DNA of 12,129 nucleotides. Source: Candidatus Methanosuratincola petrocarbonis (ex Vanwonterghem et al. 2016). Lineage in GTDB: Archaea > Thermoproteota > Methanomethylicia > Methanomethylicales > Methanomethylicaceae. Under the pieces are notes generated by a model. It was given only the letters and a program-made list of their open reading frames with translations. It was not told the origin of the DNA and did not search any database. Positions within the stretch are counted from its first letter, which is position 1. Each line of letters begins with the position of its first letter. The translations under genes were made by a program, and so were the position numbers. This document shows positions 7,208 through 12,129 of this stretch, piece by piece. The DNA lies in assembly GCA_001717015.1 (NCBI GenBank), contig MAGV01000035.1:21849-33977 (forward strand), written 5' to 3'.

Positions 7208-9628
7208 TCAGGTCTTTATCCCCAACAGCTCTGCGAGTGACCTGATCTTCTCAATCCACCTGGACGCACTGGGATCGCCAGAGGCCTCTCTCGCTTTCAT
7301 GTACCCCTGCCATTTCAATATGATCTGGAACAGCATGTTCTGCGCAAGCCAGTAATTGATCCCGAGTTGCAGCCTTTCCACTGACCTGAGGAGCCGCTCC
7401 AGCTTTTCCATCCTGCCGAAGTCTTCAGGGTTCTCCGCCAGCCGCCCCAGCTCGCGCTCGATGCATCCCTTCGCCTCCAGCCCGATCGTCCCTTTGTCAA
7501 GCTCGATCTGCAGGCTCATTGCTTCCTCGGCGAGCCTCTCGAAGACACCCGGATCCATTTCTCCCCGCAGGGCCCCGACTATGTTGTACGTCAAAACGAC
7601 TTCAGCCGCCGCCCTGAGCGCCATAGGCACCTCGAGTGAGAGCCCTTTCATAAAAGCCATGACAGCGAGGTTGTCGTCGTAGACCTGCTGGAAGTGCGCC
7701 CTGGCCCTCCCGACCGATGCCTCTAGGATCCTCTCGAGCACCTCGATCTGCCTGTCCTTGAACAAGTCCGACAGCGAACAAGAGCACCCCTCTTTCCCGA
7801 AATAGAGCCCAATCATGCTTATCGCCTTCTGTACGTCCCCTGCCTGGAACGCGGTGTGCAGCGCCCTCTGCGCCTCGGAGAACTCCTCGCCTCCCATCTG
7901 CCTCCTGACTCCGCCGAATATGTTGTGGTCCCCGAGCCACAGGGCTGCGTACCAGATCTCGTCCTCCTCTAGAGTGATTGCTGAGGTCACTCTTGAGTTC
8001 CCTGTAACCAGTACGATCCTCCCTGCCTTCTGCCGTTCGTATGCCTTGTCCTCGACGATGTAGCAGTACACTCGGTGCGGTTCGCCTTCCTCGCCATTGA
8101 ATATCGACGATATCACATGGTGTATCCCGACCCGCGGAAGGTTGACTTTGGATGGCATTACGAATGTCTCGTAAATCTTAGCCCCGTCCCCGAATGTGCT
8201 GAAGTTGCTCTTTGCCGCCCGGAGCCTTTCCAAGTACTCCTGCTCGAAGTCCCTCCCCGTGGATTCCCTCAGGAGCTGGATAACCCTGGCTGCATGCTTC
8301 ATGATCTGGACAGTCTCTATCCTCGACACGTCATCGAAGAACCAACCGCAGCTTGTCTGCATGAGCATCGAATGCCGCTGCATCTCGAGCAATTTCAGGA
8401 TTTTTGACCTGTCCTGCTTGCTGAGGTTCGCCTCGAAATTCCTCTTGAAGAAAAGGTCGACGTTCTCTGGAGAGCGGTCCAACACGACTGATATGTAGTT
8501 GTCCCTTACATCCCATGGTCTCTCGGAGTACTTTTCCATCTCGCTCTCGTAAGTGGCTGCAGAGTTATCCCTCAGCCAGTCCATTGCCTCCCTGAGTGGC
8601 CTCCTCCACTTCTGCAGCTGGCAAACCCCTGTCTTGCAGCCGCATTCGTCCATCCACCTCTCGACGCCATGCTCGCAGCTCCACGAGGTCCTCTCTGCGA
8701 TCTCGACCTCGTCCTTGGGCGGGTTCATCTCGAGGAATTCCCCAAAGTTGGTCAACCTCGCAAGGCTATTCGCTTTGATGTAGTGCAGGCAGTATGAGAG
8801 GGCCATCTCGCCGAACTTGTGGTGGTGCCCGTAAGTCTCACCATCAGTCGCAACGCTCAGGATCTGGCTCCCCTCATTCTCCGTGAACCCTGACAGTATC
8901 CTCTTTGCGAATACCTCGCCGTCGTTCAGAAGCCCGCCGAATGCCACCTCCTTAGAAATCGCCTCGTTGTAGAAGAAGATGCTGATAGTCTTCCCCGAGG
9001 GGAGCCTGCATAAATAGGGGCGGTTGGTGCAGAGCGCCCCGTTGCGCGCATCCTTCCAGTCTCCATCGCCGTATCTCCTCACCCTCTTTGCCTGATGGGG
9101 CGCTAAAATCGTGAACTTTATCCCCTCCTGGGCGAGGGTCTCGAGGGTCGGGGTGTCCACCGCGGTCTCAGGGAGCCACATCCCCTCCGGGTCCCTCCTG
9201 AACCTGGCCTTGAAGTCCGCCACTCCCCACTTGATCTGGGTAACCTTGTCCCTCGTGCTCGCGAGCGGCATTATCATGTGGCTGTAAGCCTGCGCGATCG
9301 CAGAGCCGTGCCCAGAGAATTCCTTCCTGCTCCTAATGTCCGCTTCCAGTATCGCCTCATAAGTCTCATGTGCGTTCCTTTCCATCCACGAGAGCAGCGT
9401 GGGCCCAAAGTTGAAGCTGATCATCGAGTAGTTGTTCACTATGTCGACTATCCTGCGGTCTGGCCCAATTATCCGTGACGCGGTGTTCGGGGCATAGCAC
9501 TCCGCCGTCACCCTCTGATTCCAGTCGTGGTAAGGGCGGGCCGACTCTTGTGCCTCGACCTCTTCGAGCCAAGGATTCTCCCGCGGTGGCTGGTAGAAGT
9601 GCCCATGGATGCAGACGAACCTCTCCAA
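7208..9628 (-). CDS. GH57 family glycoside hydrolase with DUF3536-type C-terminal region
   Basis: An 806-residue protein of the GH57 type, whose known members are alpha-amylase-, 4-alpha-glucanotransferase- or branching-like. GH57 landmarks: HGHFYQPPRENPW (8-20), SHMIMPLAS (116-124), GMWLPETAVD with likely nucleophile E154, and TDGETYGHHH with likely acid/base D262. After about residue 300 comes the conserved SWSCEHGVERWMDECGC block and a long helical C-terminal region of the DUF3536 sort (to 806). Extra cysteines stand out: C318, C329, C331, C336, and CSC at 615-617. The start is TTG 9628: an in-frame TAA lies two codons upstream (9634-9632), AGGAGA lies 12 nt ahead (9646-9641), and the family's conserved N-terminus begins at once. 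It heads an operon with malQ. The exact substrate is unknown; cytoplasmic glycogen or maltodextrin is the natural guess, since no signal peptide is present. Confidence 0.9.
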   Translation of the reverse strand: MERFVCIHGHFYQPPRENPWLEEVEAQESARPYHDWNQRVTAECYAPNTASRIIGPDRRIVDIVNNYSMISFNFGPTLLSWMERNAHETYEAILEADIRSRKEFSGHGSAIAQAYSHMIMPLASTRDKVTQIKWGVADFKARFRRDPEGMWLPETAVDTPTLETLAQEGIKFTILAPHQAKRVRRYGDGDWKDARNGALCTNRPYLCRLPSGKTISIFFYNEAISKEVAFGGLLNDGEVFAKRILSGFTENEGSQILSVATDGETYGHHHKFGEMALSYCLHYIKANSLARLTNFGEFLEMNPPKDEVEIAERTSWSCEHGVERWMDECGCKTGVCQLQKWRRPLREAMDWLRDNSAATYESEMEKYSERPWDVRDNYISVVLDRSPENVDLFFKRNFEANLSKQDRSKILKLLEMQRHSMLMQTSCGWFFDDVSRIETVQIMKHAARVIQLLRESTGRDFEQEYLERLRAAKSNFSTFGDGAKIYETFVMPSKVNLPRVGIHHVISSIFNGEEGEPHRVYCYIVEDKAYERQKAGRIVLVTGNSRVTSAITLEEDEIWYAALWLGDHNIFGGVRRQMGGEEFSEAQRALHTAFQAGDVQKAISMIGLYFGKEGCSCSLSDLFKDRQIEVLERILEASVGRARAHFQQVYDDNLAVMAFMKGLSLEVPMALRAAAEVVLTYNIVGALRGEMDPGVFERLAEEAMSLQIELDKGTIGLEAKGCIERELGRLAENPEDFGRMEKLERLLRSVERLQLGINYWLAQNMLFQIILKWQGYMKAREASGDPSASRWIEKIRSLAELLGIKT

Positions 9629-9795
9629 ATTTTAACACGTTCTCCTAAATCACTTTTTCAGTTTTGGATATAAAAATACCTGGGGCAGCGCCTTGCAGCC
9701 CGATCTGGGCTATGATCGCTACTTTTTTAACCTACCTTTTCGCTAATTACCCGGTTGGGGGACAGAGACTGCAGACGAAGGACAAGATCACCGTT
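9629..9795. promoter_or_regulatory. Divergent promoter region between GH57-malQ and Sm/HTH genes
   Basis: 167 nt with two AT-rich boxes. ATATAAAAAT at 9668-9677 reads GTATTTTTATATCC on the minus strand, about 45 nt before the GH57 TTG start, and fits a TATA box with a leader of about 17 nt carrying AGGAGA. ACTTTTTTAACC at 9721-9732 suits the plus-strand gene and would give a leader of about 40 nt to GTG 9796. Between them lies AGCCCGATCTGGGCT (9697-9711), an inverted repeat with 5-nt arms that could be an operator. Confidence 0.5.
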
Positions 9796-10176
9796 GTGGA
9801 ACGCCTTAAGGGATACATAAACAGCATCGTCGAGGTCCACCTCATGGATGAGCAGGTCATAACGGGGAGGCTTGTGCAAGTCGACGAGGATCTACTCAAC
9901 ATATTCTTGGAGGACTGCACAGACCTCTCTGGGAAGGTCTCGCCTGCGGCTGTTATAATGGGGGCTTCCATCTCCCACATCAACATAGTCTCGCTCCCCG
10001 CATGCGAGTCGCTCGACGACAAGGTCTACGACCTTATCTCGAAGAACGGCGAGATGACGGTAAACGAGATAGCAAAGATCCTCAACGCGAAGCCGAGTAG
10101 CGTCAGCTCCGCCCTCAGACGACTAAAGAGGAACGGGATGCTCCCCGGGACCAGGAGAAACCTCCACCAGCCATAA
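9796..10176 (+). CDS. Sm-like (LSm) domain fused to C-terminal helix-turn-helix
   Basis: From GTG 9796 this is a 126-residue protein. Residues about 6-65 look like an Sm fold: strand-rich Sm1 SIVEVHLMDEQVITGRLVQV with DEDLLN (Asn35 in the place of the usual nucleotide-binding Asn) and Sm2 AAVIMGASISHINIV. Sm proteins form rings that bind U-rich RNA. The usual Arg-Gly of Sm2 is Met-Gly here, so RNA binding may be weaker or changed. Residues about 72-118 resemble a winged helix (DKVYDLISKNGEMTVNEIA, SSVSSALRRLKRNGML), suggesting nucleic-acid contact or regulation. The frame stays open upstream with alternative starts ATG 9712 and TTG 9664, but that part is AT-rich, holds a TATA-like box and shows no Sm similarity, so I favour GTG 9796, although no good ribosome site precedes it. 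Opposite GH57-malQ; a regulatory link is only a guess. Confidence 0.75.
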   Translation: MERLKGYINSIVEVHLMDEQVITGRLVQVDEDLLNIFLEDCTDLSGKVSPAAVIMGASISHINIVSLPACESLDDKVYDLISKNGEMTVNEIAKILNAKPSSVSSALRRLKRNGMLPGTRRNLHQP

Positions 10177-10183
10177 AGATCAG

Positions 10184-10193
10184 GTTTTTATCC
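10184..10193 (+). terminator. U-run terminator of the Sm/HTH gene
   Basis: GTTTTTATCC lies 7 nt past the TAA stop. It is identical to the ten bases behind the membrane-protein gene at 5678-5687, and fits the U-run type of archaeal terminator. Confidence 0.45.
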
Positions 10194-10317
10194 CTATCTG
10201 CGATCAGATTATTGGGCGGGCTATGATGAATTGTCCCGATGACTTTTCGGAATGACTTGGATCTTGAGTGCATGACGCCTGCCCAGATCATTATTATCTG
10301 TGGGTCGTTTGCCCCTT

Positions 10318-10335
10318 CAATAAAAGATAAAAGCA
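10318..10335 (+). promoter_or_regulatory. TATA-like promoter of the OsmC gene
   Basis: CAATAAAAGATAAAAGCA lies 32-49 nt upstream of the TTG start at 10367. Transcription would begin near 10350, giving a leader of about 15-20 nt. The stretch 10194-10317 before it shows nothing I can name beyond weak hairpins (CCGA-loop-TCGG at 10237-10251). Confidence 0.4.
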
Positions 10336-10366
10336 TACTTTTCCCCTGCTTCTCCAGTGAGCGTAG

Positions 10367-10783
10367 TTGCCACATGCCACAGTGAGATGGACCGGCGGTT
10401 TGAAGTTCGAGGGAATGGACAGCCAGGGCCATATGACTCTCATGGAGGCGCACAAGAACTACGGCGGTATGGGCGAAGGTACCACGCCTATGGACCTTTT
10501 CCTGATCGCCCTGGGCGGCTGCGCCGGCATCGACATTGTTACTATGCTCGAGGCCAGGAAGCAGCAGCTCGAATCCTACGAGGTGGTCCTAGACGGGGAG
10601 CGCAGGGAGGAGTATCCGAAGTTCTTCAAGAAGATCGCCCTCCGGTTCGTACTGAAGGGGGATCTCGACGACAATGTTGTAGACCGTGTAGTGAGCCTCA
10701 CGATGACGAAGGTCTGCCCAATAGCCGCCATGCTGAGCAAGATCGCCGAGGTCACTTGGAGCTATGAGATCGTAAGGGGATGA
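10367..10783 (+). CDS. OsmC/Ohr family thiol peroxidase-like protein
   Basis: A 138-residue protein of the OsmC/Ohr family, which reduces organic hydroperoxides through a reactive cysteine pair. Features in order: N-terminal strand ATVRWTGGLKFEG (4-16), GTTPMDLFLIALGGCAGID with Cys52 (39-56), a middle strand-rich part, and MTKVCPIAAML with Cys117 (113-123). The 65-residue Cys spacing is close to that of E. coli OsmC (Cys59 and Cys125). Length is typical. The TTG at 10367 gives the expected N-terminus and has GTGA 6 nt ahead; GTG 10382 would cut into the first strand. It has its own TATA-like box. The stop overlaps an ATG of the downstream glycosyltransferase frame (ATGA at 10780), though that gene probably starts later. 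It may belong to the general OsmC-like subgroup rather than true OsmC or Ohr; the precise substrate is unknown. Confidence 0.9.
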   Translation: MPHATVRWTGGLKFEGMDSQGHMTLMEAHKNYGGMGEGTTPMDLFLIALGGCAGIDIVTMLEARKQQLESYEVVLDGERREEYPKFFKKIALRFVLKGDLDDNVVDRVVSLTMTKVCPIAAMLSKIAEVTWSYEIVRG

Positions 10784-10875
10784 CCAGATCCGGCGACTGG
10801 CGTGGAGCCCCTGGGCGTTCCAACCGAATCCTTATTACAGAAAACCACAGATCCTCTACTCTGCGGTGTCTTTTC

Positions 10876-12120
10876 TTGAGGATAGCCGTCTTTACTTGGG
10901 AGTTCCCACCGAAGATCGTCGGGGGGCTCGGGACTTTCACTTACGAGCTCTCGATAGGGCTCAGGCGCCTGGGACATGAGGTGACCGCCTTCACGATGAA
11001 CGACGGCACGCTGAAGACAAGGGAGGTTATCGACGGGATCGAGGTCCACCGTCCAAAGTTGATCGACTTCTCCGACACGCTCCCTGAGTTCGAGTCCGAG
11101 GAGATAAGGCGCTCTGGGACTGCTGCGAAGTTCTTCTCGAAGGTTCTGGTGTACAACCTTCTGGTCAGCACCAAGATAGCGAACGACCTTATCCCAAAAG
11201 AAGGGAGATCCTTTGACCTTCTCTCGGTGCACGACTGGCTCTCCGCGATGGCTGGGATCGCGCTGAAGAAGGCGACTGGGATCCCGATGGCCTTCCACAT
11301 CCACTCGACCGAGCGGGGTCGTACCCTGGGGAGGGGCTCATCGATAATATATGACTTGGAGAAGAAGGCAGCCAACTTCGCGGACAGGATCGTGACTGTG
11401 TCCAACGCTATGCGTGACGAGCTCATCGCCTGCGGCTTCCCCTCTGAAAAGATAGATGTCGTCTGGAACGGGGTCGACGTCTCGAAGTACTCGCCGGACA
11501 GGGTTAGAATGGAGGATCGGCAGGCGATCCGATCGCGGTACGGCGTATCAGAGGGCGACCGGATGCTGCTCTTCTTGGGGCGCCTGACTGCTGTGAAAGG
11601 GGTTGACAGGCTCTTCATGGCGATGCCCCACATACTCCAGCGGTTCCCCGACACGAGGCTCGTCGTCGTCGGCAAGGGAGACCTCGAGGAGGAGCTGCTG
11701 CGCCTGTCCGAGAATCTGGGGATCAAGGACAGGGTTGCATTCGACTTCAGGATGCTCCCGGAGGACGAAAGGATACGCGTCTATGCCGCATCGGACATTG
11801 CCGTCTTCCCGAGCATCTACGAGCCCTTTGGGATCGTTGCACTGGAGGCGATGGCAATGGGGAAGCCTGTTGTCGTCGGGGCTAGGGGAGTGAGCGGCAT
11901 GAGGGAGATTGTCGTAAACTACGGCGATCACCAGTGCGGTTACCACATAAACCCTTACGACCCAATGGACATCGCATGGGGCGTGAACAACCTCCTCGGC
12001 GACCCGGACAAGATCGAGAGATACGGGAAGAACGCACGCGCGAGGGTTCTCGAGAGCTTCACGATGGACTCGGTCTCGAGGAGGATCTCCGAGCTCTACG
12101 GTTCTGTGGCGGGAAAATAA
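10876..12120 (+). CDS. Glycogen synthase-type glycosyltransferase (GT5/GT4; GlgA or GlgM-like)
   Basis: A 414-residue GT-B glycosyltransferase. The N-terminal domain holds KIVGG (13-17), the KxGG sugar-nucleotide motif of glycogen/starch synthases, SVHDW (117-121) and FHIHSTERGR (140-149). The C-terminal domain holds GRLTAVKG (R236, K241) and the E-x7-E motif E316-PFGIVAL-E324. It should use ADP- or UDP-glucose to extend alpha-1,4-glucan. A close alternative is the mycobacterial GlgM activity (ADP-glucose plus glucose-1-phosphate to maltose-1-phosphate), which would suit the nearby GlgB and TreS-Mak; sequence alone does not separate them here. TTG 10876 gives the family start (MRIAVFTWEFPP) with GGTG 7 nt ahead. 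The frame extends to ATG 10780, overlapping the OsmC stop, but those 32 residues look non-homologous and hold a TATA-like CTTATTA near 10832. Full length, no lost residues seen. Confidence 0.9.
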   Translation: MRIAVFTWEFPPKIVGGLGTFTYELSIGLRRLGHEVTAFTMNDGTLKTREVIDGIEVHRPKLIDFSDTLPEFESEEIRRSGTAAKFFSKVLVYNLLVSTKIANDLIPKEGRSFDLLSVHDWLSAMAGIALKKATGIPMAFHIHSTERGRTLGRGSSIIYDLEKKAANFADRIVTVSNAMRDELIACGFPSEKIDVVWNGVDVSKYSPDRVRMEDRQAIRSRYGVSEGDRMLLFLGRLTAVKGVDRLFMAMPHILQRFPDTRLVVVGKGDLEEELLRLSENLGIKDRVAFDFRMLPEDERIRVYAASDIAVFPSIYEPFGIVALEAMAMGKPVVVGARGVSGMREIVVNYGDHQCGYHINPYDPMDIAWGVNNLLGDPDKIERYGKNARARVLESFTMDSVSRRISELYGSVAGK

Positions 12121-12129
12121 TGGCTGTTG
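12120..12129 (+). CDS. Possible start of a following gene (right edge)
   Basis: The TAA stop of the glycosyltransferase runs into ATG GCT GTT (TAATG overlap at 12118-12122), the same one-base overlap that joins treS-mak and glgB. Only three codons are visible, so this is a hint of a translationally coupled gene and no more. Confidence 0.2.

Noticed and set aside
10223..10300. Box C/D guide RNA suggested by ATGATGA
   Set aside because: No CTGA D or D' box follows at a workable distance on the plus strand, and the minus strand has no matching C box.
10115..10453. 112-aa minus-strand frame across the Sm/HTH - OsmC gap
   Set aside because: It overlaps the ends of two well-supported genes on the other strand and shows no family motifs.
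10780..10875. 32-residue N-terminal extension of the glycosyltransferase from ATG 10780
   Set aside because: The extension has no similarity to the family, contains a TATA-like site, and the TTG at 10876 gives the expected N-terminus with a GGTG site.
1..12129. CRISPR arrays, tRNA/rRNA genes, insertion sequences
   Set aside because: No regularly spaced repeats, no tRNA-like arms in the gaps, and no transposase frames or terminal inverted repeats were seen.

Overview
The window reads as archaeal DNA carrying an alpha-glucan (glycogen/trehalose/maltose) metabolism island. Archaeal signs are an Sm-like protein fused to a helix-turn-helix, AT-rich TATA-type boxes about 45-55 nt ahead of several starts, GGAG/GGTG-type ribosome sites, many TTG/GTG starts, heavy AGG/AGA arginine use and U-run ends instead of strong hairpin terminators. 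I cannot fix the lineage; a Thermoproteota/Nitrososphaeria/Bathyarchaeia-type genome is a guess. The sugar enzymes resemble bacterial families, so old transfer from bacteria is plausible.

Layout. 1-1418 (-): glycogen branching enzyme GlgB, cut by the left edge. 1418-4690 (-): trehalose synthase fused to maltokinase (TreS-Mak), overlapping the glgB start by one base (TAATG). 4691-5025: regulatory gap with a possible 46-aa small gene (-) and a TATA-like element placed symmetrically between two divergent starts. 5026-5676 (+): small membrane protein with MscS-type transmembrane helices but no MscS beta domain. 5688-7193 (-): 4-alpha-glucanotransferase MalQ. 7208-9628 (-): GH57 glycoside hydrolase with a DUF3536-type C-terminal part, 14 nt upstream of malQ and probably co-transcribed. 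9629-9795: divergent promoter region. 9796-10176 (+): Sm-like/HTH fusion. 10177-10366: gap with terminator-like run and promoter. 10367-10783 (+): OsmC/Ohr-like peroxidase. 10876-12120 (+): GT5/GT4 glycogen-synthase-type glycosyltransferase. A further + strand gene may begin at 12120.

How they work together (inference from families). The glycosyltransferase elongates alpha-1,4-glucan, or makes maltose-1-phosphate if it is GlgM-like. GlgB adds alpha-1,6 branches. The GH57 enzyme and MalQ trim and rearrange maltodextrins. TreS interconverts maltose and trehalose, and the fused kinase turns maltose into maltose-1-phosphate. TreS, Mak and GlgB are three parts of the GlgE glucan pathway. GlgE itself is not in the window and should be sought to the left of glgB. 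The OsmC protein and the channel-like membrane protein add a possible osmotic/oxidative-stress theme, which fits trehalose as a compatible solute but is not proven by the sequence.
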